A stretch of 64,000 nt of DNA from Odiellus spinosus (GCA_963920705.1 OY987232.1:13145726-13209725); one strand, 5' to 3'. Shown: positions 11,786 through 21,980, numbered from the stretch's first letter. Notes: generated by a model from the sequence alone, not told the origin. Program-made: numbers and translations.

Positions 11786-12111
11786 CAGAAGCCGATGAAA
11801 CCCTCCTTTGAAGTCTATTACTCCCGGGTCTTGTCTACCCCTCTCTGTATGGGTTAGTTTCAAAAAGCGCGATTCGTACGCCTCCTAACGGTAGATATTT
11901 TCGGAGCGGGAGTTCGTCGAGCGAATATATCTAGCAACCTTGGATTCGTCAAAAAAAGTCGTCGTTTGTGGAGAGAGAGAATTTCCAATTTTCCGTAGAC
12001 AGAAGTAGGATCCCTCCGATATCGTAAAATCGTGAATTTTACCCATACAGAGAGGCGCGCTACATGGAGCATTAGAGTAGTAGACTTCAAAGGAGGGTTT
12101 ATCGGCTTCTG
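11786..12111. mobile_element. Family G MITE copy 1
   Basis: The inverted ends start CAGAAGCCGATGAAACCCTC and end in the near-complement. The exact 7-bp duplication ATATAAC flanks it (11779-11785 and 12112-12118). The interior is imperfectly palindromic and has no transposase. Confidence 0.85.
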
Positions 12112-12170
12112 ATATAACCCATATCTAGAATAGAGCTGAAACCGTTCCAAATTTCTCCTTGAGAGCATAG

Positions 12171-12236
12171 AAACAAGGCGTGCGCGTGGGAACGCTAGAG
12201 CTCGGGATCTTTCTTACATACAGGATTGGCTGGTAA
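12171..12236 (+). repeat. Direct repeat flanking family G copy 1 (right)
   Basis: It is the partner of 11661-11726, in the same orientation and about 510 bp away. The pair could be a local tandem duplication that received the G insertion, or the ends of an unrecognised element. Confidence 0.7.
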
Positions 12237-12769
12237 TAAATCACGTGTATCTTACATGTTTCGAAGCCCAGAAGAAAATAATTCTAGTTTTCCGTAAAGA
12301 GGGGTTAGCCCCAACAGGAGCGCTATATAAAAACGTTAGATCAATAGACCAGAAAGAAAGATTTCATCGGCCTCAGCTGTAACTACATAATTTCTCAAAC
12401 TTGTAGCTGAGGTTGTTTTCCCAGTCATAATAAAGTTATAGAAACTTAGAAAAACCTCGGAAAAGTTCCCTGGAGTCCTAGTAGAATGATAGCTTAGCTA
12501 AACACTCATCTAGAAGCTGAGATAATAATCTCATTATCTTAAAGGTTTACTTAGAAACCGATTGCGGCTCCAAGGATGAACAATTCTATTTTCCAAATGA
12601 TAATATTTACTTTCCCACTTTTGCCAAGCTAGTAACTTTTTAATTTCCGTTTAGATTTAGAAAAATAGCATCGTCTAAAGGGCCTTTCACACTATATAGA
12701 GTTGGTCCTTGTGAAGAATTACCAAGATGGTGGATAAGCAAAACAAAATTTTACGATCTTAAAATACTA
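12237..12769. other. Unassigned DNA with a possible diverged family G relic
   Basis: About 12295-12400 shares the order of words of the family G right half (GCGCTATATA, then TTTCATCGGC) but is too diverged to be sure. Confidence 0.35.
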
Positions 12770-12899
12770 TATGTTATGTCTAGGGAATGTCTACTTTCTG
12801 ATGGTGCAATTGCTTTATGCCTAGGATGTCGCGGAGAAACGTTACAGCCATTTGAATTTTAATATAGGGCTCATTATTGGACTTTTGCTCGATTTGTAT
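12770..12899 (+). repeat. Isolated diverged monomer of the 172-bp satellite
   Basis: The string TCTAGGGAATGTCTACTTTC and the later TTTTGCTCGATTTGTAT follow the unit of the array at 23.4-24.5 kb. The gypsy LTR element is inserted in it after GTAT. The sequence beyond the element (GTATCGAGTGGCG) continues the monomer for a short way. Confidence 0.75.
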
Positions 12900-13236
12900 T
12901 GTTAAGTTAATAACGGCGTGTTTCGTTTAAGTTCCAACGACTCTCGGTAATTCCCTTACTCCTGATAACTCTCTACTAATTCTAGGCAGGACGTTAGGCC
13001 CTGTCTCTAGAGGTTCGATAAGCTTCGTGGTTCAGGTCTGTCCCGAGAGAAGGGACCGCCAAGACTGCCCTAGCATCGGCGAGGGCCGCCTTTTATAGTG
13101 GCCGGTTTCCTCTCTCTCCGGGGGTTTCAGGGCACGGGGGGACGAGAGTCCAATGGGACGTTTATTCAAGTAAATTTACAAGGGGTACAGATAATGGGAT
13201 AGGTAATATTTCCAAGGAGTACTTATTTTCTTAACA
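12900..13236 (-). repeat. Gypsy 3' LTR
   Basis: 337 bp, TGTTAAG...CTTAACA, identical to the other LTR except at one site I could find. The polypurine tract lies immediately inside it. Confidence 0.95.
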
Positions 13237-13252
13237 TATCCCTCTCTTTAAG
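13237..13252 (-). other. Gypsy polypurine tract
   Basis: Read on the minus strand this is TTAAAGAGAGGGATA directly before the 3' LTR. That is the expected position and composition for the plus-strand priming tract. Confidence 0.75.
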
Positions 13253-13382
13253 AAAAAGCGTCCCGATTTTTACAATGTTTTATATATTTTTGATTTTTTT
13301 TTTTTTTTTTTTTTTTTTTTATATGCGATATTAAGTTTAATCCGAATTACCACACTGTATTGTTTATAGTCCGCGGAAAGTA

Positions 13383-16300
13383 TTACATCGAAGCTTCATA
13401 TCGTTGCACTGGTCTTCTTTCGCGATTGCTTCGTCGAAGATTCGCTGGCGGTGGTGGGATGGTGATCTCAGGGGGCTTGGAGACGTCTTTCGTCCAAGTT
13501 CGGCTGTCCACGTTGTCGGAGAATCTTACATTTTTCTTCCGTGCCTTTGCTGCGGGTTCTAGTTGACGGATAGTGATGTCGTTGGTGCGAACGACGTTTT
13601 GTAGTGGTTCGGGTTCCGGTGTGGGCGAATCATTACCACTTGGTGTTTCTTCCTGTATTTCTTTGGAAATCTCGTCAGTGGCTGTTACGTCGTCTGTTTG
13701 GTCGTGATTCGCTCGGCTAATGTATGGCTTCATGCGAGAGACGTGGATGACGTCCCTTTTTCCTCTTCGGTTTTCGATTTCGTAGTTGACAGGTGGGATT
13801 TCGCGCAGTACCCGGAATGGTCCGTGATACTGGTGGAGTAGTTTTTCGGTTTTTCCCACTTTTCTCGTCGGTGTCTTCACGTATACTAAATCGTCGGTAT
13901 GATAACGTCGATCGCCATGCTTATCATCGTACAGTGTTTTACTTTTTCGTTTGGAATTCTCCTCGCGTTCGGCCACAATTTCTCGGATTAATGCCAAGTT
14001 TTTCTGAAGGTTTTGACTATCTTGGATCGCGGTATCAAGAATGACGTCCACTGGGAGAACGGCTTCTCGCCCATAAACGAGTAAGAATGGTGAGTAGCCC
14101 GTGGTCTCGTGTTTGGAGGTGTTGTAAGCGAACGCCACGAAGGGCAGACTTGTGTCCCAATCCTTCTGGTCCGTTGACACGTATTGGCTGATCATTTCCG
14201 CCAGGGTGCGATTAAACCGTTCACATAAACCGTTGGTTTGCGGATGGTAGGCGGTAGTGCGGACGTGTTTCGTTGACACTATTTTTAGGACCTCTTCCGT
14301 TAGTTGAGCCAGAAAATGACTGCCTCGGTCACTCACGACTTCTTTGGGAGCCCCGTGGCGTAAGACTACTTGTTCTACGAAAGCTTTGGCGGCGGATTTA
14401 GCTGAGGCGTCTTTTGTAGCCACGCACTCAACCCATTTGGTGTGGTAATCCGTAACGACCAAGACGTAGCGGTTGTCGTCATTTGATTGCCGGAAGGGTC
14501 CAAGATAATCCATTCCCACCCTGTGGAAAGGTGCGGACGCAGGCGGCAGCGGCTGTAGAGGTCCGCTTGGTTTCTCTGGCGGGTTTTTTCTAGTTTGGCA
14601 GTCCGGACACGATAGCACGTAATTAGAGACTGCAGCGAACATTTTTGGCCAGAAACATCGTAACCGAACCTTTTCCCAGGTTCTTTTCAGGCCGAGGTGA
14701 CCTGCCGTTGAGTCGTCGTGGCAAGCGTAAAGAACCTCGGTCCTCAATCCCTTAGGTATAACTAGCGCTAGTTGATATTCTTCAATCCCCTTAGCTCTTC
14801 TGAATAGCTTTCCGTCTTTCAGTTCGAAAGCCCTACTGGTTCTCTTCATCTTCCTGCTGGTTAGCCGTGTTGGGTTCTCCAAGTATTCTATGATTTCTCG
14901 ACAGAATGGATCCTGGCTCTGTGCTTCGCGAATATTGACTGTATCTAGTACGGGTAGCGGTTGATAATCGTCGCTTTCCTCTGGGTATACCAAAAAACAA
15001 TAGTTTTCGCTTTCTTCATCTTCTTCGTTTATCGCGTCATCTTCTGATAATTCGGAGCCGTAGTTGATGTTGCGGGATAATGCGTCCGCGTCTTGGTTTT
15101 GTCGTCCCGGCTTGTATTTGATCACTGGACTAAATTCTTGAAGAAGGAGCGACCACCGTAAAAGCCTGCCGTTTGTATGCTTGGCAGTTAGTAGCCACGT
15201 CAGACTGACGTGATCGGTTAAGACTTTGATGGGCGCCCCGAAGATATATGGCCGGAATTGTTTACAGGCGTAAACCACGGCAAGGCATTCTTTTTCCGGG
15301 ATGGAGTAGTTGCGTTCGTGGGCATTCAAGTGGCGACTGACATAAGCAATGGGATGTTCCTCTTTTCCAATTTTTTGTACCAAAACGGCGCCAATACCAT
15401 ATTCGCAAGCGTCGCTGTGAATCTCTGTTTCTCGATTCGGATCGAAGTGTCGTAATACGGGGGCTGTGGTCAGTTTAATTTTGAGTTCGTTAAAGGCGGT
15501 TTCGCAATCGTTACTCCATTGGAATTCGACGTATTTTTTCGTTAACTCCGTAAGAGGTCGTGACGTTTTTGAGAAATCTTTTATAAATCTCCGATAATAA
15601 TTACAGAGACCGAGAAAGCTTTGGATTTCCTTCTTCGTGGCCGGAGTCTTGAAATTCTTTACAGCCTGTATCTTTGTAGGATCAGGGCGTGTTGTCTCGC
15701 CGTCGACGATATGACCCAGGTAATGAATGGAGGATTGAGCGATTTCGCATTTGTTTGGTTTCAGTTTGAGGTTGGCGTCTTTCAAAAGGGTGAATACAGC
15801 CCGTAGATGGGTGAGATGCTCCTCGAAGGTCTTTGAAAATATGATGATATCGTCCAGGTACGCGAGGCAAACCTTCCACAGGAGGCTGGACAGGACCTTG
15901 TTGATCATCCTTTGGAATGTGGCCCCAGAATTACATAGTCCAAATGGTAGAACATTAAATTCAAAAAGTCCTTCGGTACTTGAAAACGCTGTCTTCTCTC
16001 TATCCTCTTCGGCTAACTCAACCTGCCAATATCCTGCGGCCAAGTCCAAAGTCGAGAAAAGTTTCGAACCCCGTAGCGTTTCAAGAATGTCCTGGATGTG
16101 GGGTAACGGATGGACATCTTTTTTAGTTATGTTGTTGATTTTACGAAAATCGATGCAGAACCGCCAGTTTTGATCCTTCTTCCGAACCAGTACGATGGGG
16201 CTGGACCACGGCGACTCCGATTCCCGAATCACCCCTTGATCAAGCATTTCTTTAATTTGTTCGCGTATAACTTCTCTTTCGAATGCTGATTGGCGATAAG

Positions 16301-17078
16301 GGTTTTGATGGATCGGGTTTTCGTTTCCAGTATTTATTTTATGTTGAACTGAAGTGATACGACCCAGGTCCCATGGTGATGACGCGAAAATAGAGGAGTA
16401 CTCTTCAAGTAAGTTTTGAATCGTTGTTGCTTCATCCGGCGTTATGTCTTTGTTAATTCTTACTTCTTTGATGGAGGCTGGAATTTTTGACGCGGGAGCT
16501 CGACTAGTAATTTGTACGTCTTGAATTGGTGAGGCGTGTCCAAGTTTACTACCCTTGTGTAGATAAATATTTCGGTCGGTTGGATTGGCAATTCGCATCC
16601 AGCCTACATTCTCTTTGATACTGACTAATGAGCGGGCTATTACGATGTCTTTGTTCCGGTTCGTTGAGCCTTCGATGTAGTTGGTACCATTTCTTTTTAC
16701 GGTAATATTGACGAAGGTTTCCGAGCGGGCTGGTATAGATGTACCTCGAGTACAATAAACGTTTCTTATTCCTTCGGTTTCCAGTGTAGGAGGTAGATCG
16801 TATTTCATTTGGAATTCTTGGTTGCCAACATGAATTTTCTTGTCTAGGAAGTCTAGAACGACTTGATTTGCTGCACAGAATGGGAGTCCACAAAGAATCT
16901 CGAAGGGAAATCCCTCGATAATAAGTGCTTTAAGTTCGTAAGTTTGAGTGCCGATCTTGATAATTAACTCGGTGGTGCCCGTAGAATGTGTAAGAGCCCC
17001 ATTAATTCCGCGAACGGGAAATGGATGAGTTGGTGTAATGTCGGCTTGAATAAGAGTAGCAAGTTGCCTTGAAATCAC
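13383..17078 (-). CDS. Gypsy pol open frame: protease, reverse transcriptase, RNase H, integrase
   Basis: This is a 1231-codon frame counted from its first methionine. That methionine lies inside the protease domain: the DTGS protease motif is read just upstream in the same frame, so pol is expected to be made by frameshift or read-through from gag, as is usual for gypsy elements. The reverse transcriptase has YLDD at about residues 406-409. An RNase H domain (IHSDACEYGIGAVL) follows. The integrase has an H-H-C-C zinc module near residues 775-815 (SCPDCQTRK) and D, D, E positions near 856, 919 and 954 (GMDYLGPF, VVSDRGSH, PQTNGLCERFNR). The C-terminal tail is basic and proline-rich. Long frames on the opposite strand are shadows. 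Confidence 0.95.
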   Translation of the reverse strand: MISRQLATLIQADITPTHPFPVRGINGALTHSTGTTELIIKIGTQTYELKALIIEGFPFEILCGLPFCAANQVVLDFLDKKIHVGNQEFQMKYDLPPTLETEGIRNVYCTRGTSIPARSETFVNITVKRNGTNYIEGSTNRNKDIVIARSLVSIKENVGWMRIANPTDRNIYLHKGSKLGHASPIQDVQITSRAPASKIPASIKEVRINKDITPDEATTIQNLLEEYSSIFASSPWDLGRITSVQHKINTGNENPIHQNPYRQSAFEREVIREQIKEMLDQGVIRESESPWSSPIVLVRKKDQNWRFCIDFRKINNITKKDVHPLPHIQDILETLRGSKLFSTLDLAAGYWQVELAEEDREKTAFSSTEGLFEFNVLPFGLCNSGATFQRMINKVLSSLLWKVCLAYLDDIIIFSKTFEEHLTHLRAVFTLLKDANLKLKPNKCEIAQSSIHYLGHIVDGETTRPDPTKIQAVKNFKTPATKKEIQSFLGLCNYYRRFIKDFSKTSRPLTELTKKYVEFQWSNDCETAFNELKIKLTTAPVLRHFDPNRETEIHSDACEYGIGAVLVQKIGKEEHPIAYVSRHLNAHERNYSIPEKECLAVVYACKQFRPYIFGAPIKVLTDHVSLTWLLTAKHTNGRLLRWSLLLQEFSPVIKYKPGRQNQDADALSRNINYGSELSEDDAINEEDEESENYCFLVYPEESDDYQPLPVLDTVNIREAQSQDPFCREIIEYLENPTRLTSRKMKRTSRAFELKDGKLFRRAKGIEEYQLALVIPKGLRTEVLYACHDDSTAGHLGLKRTWEKVRLRCFWPKMFAAVSNYVLSCPDCQTRKNPPEKPSGPLQPLPPASAPFHRVGMDYLGPFRQSNDDNRYVLVVTDYHTKWVECVATKDASAKSAAKAFVEQVVLRHGAPKEVVSDRGSHFLAQLTEEVLKIVSTKHVRTTAYHPQTNGLCERFNRTLAEMISQYVSTDQKDWDTSLPFVAFAYNTSKHETTGYSPFLLVYGREAVLPVDVILDTAIQDSQNLQKNLALIREIVAEREENSKRKSKTLYDDKHGDRRYHTDDLVYVKTPTRKVGKTEKLLHQYHGPFRVLREIPPVNYEIENRRGKRDVIHVSRMKPYISRANHDQTDDVTATDEISKEIQEETPSGNDSPTPEPEPLQNVVRTNDITIRQLEPAAKARKKNVRFSDNVDSRTWTKDVSKPPEITIPPPPANLRRSNRERRPVQRYEASM

Positions 17079-17212
17079 GTTTATTTGGGACCCAGTGTCG
17101 ATTGTTAATGAAATACATTTGTTATTGATGTAAATAGGAATATTTAAAAGTTCGTTGTCGAATGAGAATGTGGCGTAACATCGTGGTCCTTTGGTGTCTT
17201 CAGGCTGAACTC

Positions 17213-18514
17213 CTATGCCCTCGGAAAAGGGTTTCCCGAACGAGGTGCAGGAGACGGAGAGCGAGTTCGGTTTTCGAACGAGCGATTTGGCTGGTACCGG
17301 GAGTGGTTTTCCGCTGGGCTCCGTGGGCGAAAGTTATTTGTATTACTATTGAGGCCTTGATTTTCGGCGTTTCTAGATCTATAACCCTGGTAGCCGGGGT
17401 TTCTCGTTCTATTCTGGCAATTTCGTTGTATATGTCCCGGACGTCCACACGCGTAGCAAATGGGTGTACCTGTTTCGGTGCGACTAGTTGATGGCGGGAA
17501 ACGGCTTCTTGGTGGTTGTAGGTTGCTTTCAATACGACCCAACGTCTCAGTCATCTTTTTAATGGCCTCTGCAAGGTTGTCGTTGGTTGATTGAGGTTCC
17601 GTCGACGTCTGGAGAAGGCTGAAGGGTGCGCCGAAAGGGTTTTGTGCGACGGCGTTTAGATGGTAGTTGACGGGTGCTGGAATTGATACCTGATGTTGAG
17701 GATGCTCACCGCGTTGAGCTAGTAGATTGAAAGGGTAGTCCGGCCGTAGGGTCATAAGAGACGCGCGACTCAGCCTCTGTAGCTTTTCCAGGAAGTCAGT
17801 CGGAGTTGTTGGGTTCATTACAATCATTTTCTCGATTAGCGAAGGTTGCAGTCCTCGCAGTAAGTAGCGTAGTTTGTCTTGGTCGGCCATTGCTGGATCT
17901 ACTCGGGAGCATAGCAGGATAACGTCGTAAAAATATTGGTCGTATGATTCGTGAGGTTGTTGGGTACGTTGTAGCAGACGGATGTGGGAGAGTTCGTGGA
18001 AACTTTGGCTACGGAAGGTATCTTTTAACGCTGTTTTCCAATCTGCCCACGTTCGTTGGGCTCCTTGTAAATTGCCCAGTTGGGTCCCAAACCATTTCTT
18101 TGCATCACCTTCCAAAGTAATGCAAAGGACTTGCGCTTTCTTCTCGTCGTTCCACGAATTGATTTTACACACGTGTTCGAACCAGGTGAGCCATTCGTTT
18201 ACGTCTTCTTCATGGGTACCCCTGAAGATGGGGGGAGTGAACGTACTGTCACGTTTCAAACCCGTCTGGAGTTGAGCTACTATAGCCTGAAGGTCGACGG
18301 CCATGTTTGCTGCTTCTGCTTCTATCCGTAATTGGGCTAATTGTCTCTTGAGTGCTTTTTCGTTAATCAGTTCAGGGTGCAAATTTTGCGATCCTTGGCT
18401 ACGCGTAATTGGTAAGGCCGATGCGCTGTGTGTTTCGTCCAGAATTGTCTTCTTATGTAAAGAGCGAAAATATTTTATCGAACCCTTCTTCGATAGCTTG
18501 AGATTCTGGATCAA
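17213..18514 (-). CDS. Gypsy gag open frame with CCHC zinc knuckle
   Basis: This 433-codon frame has a retrotransposon gag core in its middle (for example WLTWFEHVCKINSW) and one CCHC knuckle (CYACGRPGHIQRNC) toward the C-terminus, followed by an Arg/Asn/Ser-rich tail. These are the capsid and nucleocapsid regions that package the element RNA. It overlaps the preceding small frame by about 60 bp and lies in a different phase from pol. Confidence 0.9.
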   Translation of the reverse strand: MIQNLKLSKKGSIKYFRSLHKKTILDETHSASALPITRSQGSQNLHPELINEKALKRQLAQLRIEAEAANMAVDLQAIVAQLQTGLKRDSTFTPPIFRGTHEEDVNEWLTWFEHVCKINSWNDEKKAQVLCITLEGDAKKWFGTQLGNLQGAQRTWADWKTALKDTFRSQSFHELSHIRLLQRTQQPHESYDQYFYDVILLCSRVDPAMADQDKLRYLLRGLQPSLIEKMIVMNPTTPTDFLEKLQRLSRASLMTLRPDYPFNLLAQRGEHPQHQVSIPAPVNYHLNAVAQNPFGAPFSLLQTSTEPQSTNDNLAEAIKKMTETLGRIESNLQPPRSRFPPSTSRTETGTPICYACGRPGHIQRNCQNRTRNPGYQGYRSRNAENQGLNSNTNNFRPRSPAENHSRYQPNRSFENRTRSPSPAPRSGNPFPRA

Positions 18515-18953
18515 TGACGTTTTCCGTGTTTAGTCGGCAGTTTTCGGGCTTGCTTGGTGGTTTCCAGGATTTCGGTTTGAAAAAGACGCCCCTCTCGATT
18601 TGTTCGAAATAGAAAACCCTTCGTTCTTCTCCTAGAATGCGTTTGTCTAAGTCCTGTAGTTTAGATTGATCGGCAGCGGTATTGGAATTCTTGTTCGATA
18701 CAGCTTCACGTAGTACGACTGCTTGTTTCGCGTATTTGTTTCGCAATTTTCGGTGTTTCCTCAACAGTTTATTGGAGTTTCGGGCAGCAATAGGGTTTCT
18801 ACTTCCAGCGGATTCTGATAAGGCTGGAGCGTAGAGCTTCTTCGTTTGGCGACGGACGCGGCGTTTTTCTCTCCTTTCGGCTGCCTTGGAGGACGAGGAA
18901 GACGGCAGGCAGGGTTCGGATAGGTCGACGGAGGTTACGTGGTTATCGGTCAT
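18453..18953 (-). CDS. Gypsy 5' small basic frame, gag region
   Basis: This 166-codon frame starts MTDNHVTSVDLSEPC and is rich in Lys and Arg (AERREKRRVRRQTKK). No known domain is recognised. It is the first frame after the leader and overlaps the gag core frame, so it is either a separate leading product or the natural N-terminal part of gag. Confidence 0.7.
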   Translation of the reverse strand: MTDNHVTSVDLSEPCLPSSSSSKAAERREKRRVRRQTKKLYAPALSESAGSRNPIAARNSNKLLRKHRKLRNKYAKQAVVLREAVSNKNSNTAADQSKLQDLDKRILGEERRVFYFEQIERGVFFKPKSWKPPSKPENCRLNTENVIDPESQAIEEGFDKIFSLFT

Positions 18954-18965
18954 TGATTTAGCGTA

Positions 18966-19140
18966 GTACGGACGGCTCTGAGGGTTTCCACGGCTCCTCG
19001 GCGTTCGGCCGGCTCTGCGGATTCAACGGCTCTTCAGCGTTCGGACGGCTCGGTGACTTCCACGTTTTGACGGCTCGGCGGGTCAGAATTTCGGACGGCT
19101 CTGCTTCTCGGCGTTCGGACGTTTGTGCGGCGTACGATGT
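18966..19140 (-). repeat. GC-rich degenerate repeats in the gypsy leader
   Basis: The words CGGACGGCTC and CGGCGTTCGG recur imperfectly through the untranslated leader between the LTR and the first frame. Confidence 0.6.
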
Positions 19141-19170
19141 TGCTTGGGCTCGGCGATGAATTGAATCGTT

Positions 19171-19188
19171 GCCCGGCGCTTCTCCACC
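19171..19188 (-). other. Candidate gypsy primer-binding site
   Basis: On the minus strand it reads TGGTGGAGAAGCGCCGGG a few bases inside the 5' LTR. It starts TGG, as needed to pair with the CCA end of a tRNA. The tRNA type was not identified; it does not match the tRNA-Glu of this window. Confidence 0.55.
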
Positions 19189-19191
19189 ACG

Positions 19192-19528
19192 TGTTAAGTT
19201 AATAACGGCGTGTTTCGTTTAAGTTCCAACGACTCTCGGTAATTCCCTTACTCCTGATAACTCTCTACTAATTCTAGGCAGGACGTTAGGCCCTGTCTCT
19301 AGAGGTTCGATAAGCTTCGTGGTTCAGGTCTGTCCCGAGAGAAGGGACCGCCAAGACTGCCCTAGCATCGGCGAGGGCCGCCATTTATAGTGGCCGGTTT
19401 CCTCTCTCTCCGGGGGTTTCAGGGCACGGGGGGACGAGAGTCCAATGGGACGTTTATTCAAGTAAATTTACAAGGGGTACAGATAATGGGATAGGTAATA
19501 TTTCCAAGGAGTACTTATTTTCTTAACA
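19192..19528 (-). repeat. Gypsy 5' LTR
   Basis: 337 bp, paired with 12900-13236. It ends at the GTAT target duplication at 19529-19532. Confidence 0.95.
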
Positions 19529-19532
19529 GTAT

Positions 19533-20094
19533 CGAGTGGCGAAACTTGTATTTGAATTTCTACCGTTTTAAATTACTCTTTCAAACGCTTCAAAATTGGA
19601 TTTATCTGCAACGCCAAATAAAGAATAACTATTGAAAAGTAGACATCATTTAAAACATTAAACTTCGACCTCTTTAAGTAACTCGTTCACTTAAATTAAA
19701 AAAATAAAATAAGATATAGTCAACCAGATTTTATATTGTTACGTCTCTGATTGTCTGCAGATTCAAGTACGAGCGTCAAATTTTAATGGTCTAATATCGC
19801 ACGCAAGCGGACGTAATTTGGAACAGGAAACGAGTTTTTCCACTGTTTGTTATTCAAGGTCTTATAAAATATATATCGATAGCAGAAGATATTAAGGGTT
19901 TGGCGCTAAAAATGTAACAGCTTTTGAATTTATGTTCGGAATCACCGTGCCAAAAAAAGAATTCGAGAATTTCCAAATCATTTTTAGACACGTTTTTGGT
20001 GTTTAAATTAGTTTCTAAAGTTTGGTAAAATTTGAATAAAAGTAAATGTAAAATCGGGCCAATCATATTATATTATTTATTCCTTTAAACAGAA
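19533..20094. other. Unassigned AT-rich DNA with one dispersed-repeat patch
   Basis: About 19900-20060 matches the low-grade dispersed repeat also seen near 2715-2870 and 52680-52810 (TTCGGAATCAC, GACACG, TTTTTGGTGTTTAAATTA). No gene is seen. Confidence 0.45.
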
Positions 20095-20890
20095 GCCCTA
20101 AAAAGGGGTCATTCTCCGCCCTAAAAAGGGGTAATTCTTCACCTCTAAAATAGGTCATTCTTCACCTCTAAAATAGGTCATTCTTCACCTCTAAAATAGG
20201 TCATTCTTCACCTCTAAAATAGGTCATTCTTCACCTCTAAAATAGGTCATTCTTCACCTCTAAAATAGGTCATTCTTCACCTCTAAAATAGGTCATTCTT
20301 CACCTCTAAAATAGGTCATTCTTCACCTCTAAAATAGGTCATTCTTCACCTCTAAAATAGGTCATTCTTCACCTCTAAAATAGGTCATTCTTCACCTCTA
20401 AAATAGGTCATTCTTCACTTTAAAAAAGGTCATTCTTCACTTTAAAAAAGGTCATTCTTCACTTTAAAAAAGGTCATTCTTCACTTTAAAAAAGGTCATT
20501 CTTCACTTTAAAAAAGGTCATTCTTCACTTTAAAAAAGGTCATTCTTCACTTTAAAAAAGGTCATTCTTCACTTTAAAAAAGGGTCATTCTTCACCCTAA
20601 AAAGGGTCATTCTTCACCCTAAAAAGGGTCATTCTTCACCCTAAAAAGGGTCATTCTTCACCCTAAAAAGGGTCATTCTTCACCCTAAAAAGGGTCATTC
20701 TTCACCCAAAAAAGGGTCATTCTTCACCCTAAAAAGGGTCATTCTTCTCCCTAAAAAGGGTCATTCTTCTCCCTAAAAAGGGTCATTCTTCACCCTAAAA
20801 AGGGTCATTCTTCACCCTAAAAAGGGTCATTCTTCACCCTAAAAACGGTCATTCTTCATCCAAAAAAGGGATCATTCTCCGCCCTAAAAA
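20095..20890 (+). repeat. 22/23-bp minisatellite, about 35 units, in three homogenised blocks
   Basis: The units carry the core GGTCATTCTTCAC. Block 1 (about 20131-20410) has CTCTAAAATA before the core, block 2 (about 20411-20580) has TTTAAAAAA, and block 3 (about 20581-20870) has CCTAAAAAG. Sharp changes between blocks show local expansion of single variants. The block 3 unit, CACCCTAAAAAGGGTCATT, closely resembles the family A terminus CACCAAAAAGGGTCATT. Confidence 0.95.
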
Positions 20891-20900
20891 GAGGTCAAAA

Positions 20901-21436
20901 AAGGGACCGTTATCCTCATATTTTCTATTTCTAAAGATTAAATTCGCGAGCTTGACGCGAGATCAATTTGACAAGGCCCGAATCGATTTAGGTTGCGTGT
21001 CTACTTTGAAGTTACAAGCTTATATAGATCTGCTAGTTTAGGCTTAAGGAAATCCGCAATATCGATCACGGAAAACGGAGCAGCTGAGACGTCAATCCTT
21101 ATTCAGAAAGAGACAGACAAGTGACGCTGGTGATAGGGTGGGACTGGTGGTGGTGCTTTATGGAGTAAGTACACCACAGTTCGTCCCTCCAGGGCTGCCT
21201 AATGAGGTGAGCTTCGAAAAGACGCCTCGTGGTTTGTCCAACGTTTAAAAATGGGCAATCCATCAATCTACACTGCCGAGGCTTAGCTCGATATGGCATC
21301 TCGCAAAAAGCAATGACATACATCATTTCGTCTTTTTAGGTTAAAATACCGCGCTAGGAAAGAGAAATAAGAAATTGCGGGCGCGGTTTGAAGAGCGTCC
21401 TTGAAATCTTAGACCAATAACAGATGACCATGTGTA
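20901..21436. other. Unassigned DNA
   Basis: No gene is recognised. A 75-codon minus-strand frame at 21099-21326 contains VGQTTRRL, which faintly recalls a GIY-YIG-type motif, but the rest does not support it. Confidence 0.35.
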
Positions 21437-21980
21437 GAGCTCGGAATTCGTATAATTTTTATTAATTGGATAAAATCTACTAAATTCTGATGTATATTAT
21501 CTGTTTGATTAAAAATAGACTATTTTTCATTCGAGTCAACTTATTCCCAGATAAAGTAAAAAACATAATCCATATCCGTTTTTATCCAAAAATGGCCTTA
21601 TCTTAGAATATTATCCGCGTAATACGTTCGGATAAATAAATTCAAAATTTATTTTCGTGAAAAATAACGAATAAAAAGATGATTTAAAATCTAAGTTTCG
21701 TCGCTTTATTTATATTCTTCGAATTAAAAGTCAATTTGAAATATTTTTCTTATATTTTAGACTAATTCTGGAAACGTGAATTTTCTTATCAATCGTTATA
21801 TCCGTTTGAAAACGAGAAATTTGTTCGTAGATAAAGCGTCAAACGCTTATCTTCGGGTAAACCTTTTAACAATTATATGAATATACAAATTTCATTTTTT
21901 AGTTACTAACAATTTATCCGAAAATAAAATATCTGAAATATAGTAATTACAGAAGATTATGGATATCCGATTCCGAGCTC
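21437..21980 (-). mobile_element. Family F MITE copy 2, full length
   Basis: The ends read GAGCTCGGAATT and ATTCCGAGCTC, bounded by TA. The interior matches 8201-8750 on the opposite strand. Confidence 0.8.

Larger units (their letters stand above)
12900..19528 (-). mobile_element. Ty3/gypsy (Metaviridae) LTR retrotransposon, whole-looking
   Basis: It is a 6.6-kb element on the minus strand with 337-bp LTRs, TG...CA ends and an exact 4-bp target duplication GTAT (12896-12899 and 19529-19532). The two LTRs differ at a single site that I can find, so the insertion is very recent. Parts in element order are 5' LTR (19192-19528), a candidate primer-binding site just inside it, two overlapping gag-region frames, a long pol frame (protease, reverse transcriptase, RNase H, integrase), a polypurine tract and the 3' LTR (12900-13236). 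There is no envelope frame between pol and the 3' LTR. It looks whole, with at most one or two breaks; overlapping frames are also normal for this family, which uses frameshift or read-through between gag and pol. Confidence 0.95.

Noticed and set aside
13793-18533. Long frames on the plus strand within the gypsy element
   Set aside because: Shadows of the gag and pol frames on the minus strand.
21099-21326. GIY-YIG-like protein fragment on the minus strand
   Set aside because: Only VGQTTRRL resembles the family; the GIY/YIG residues and the rest of the fold are not visible.
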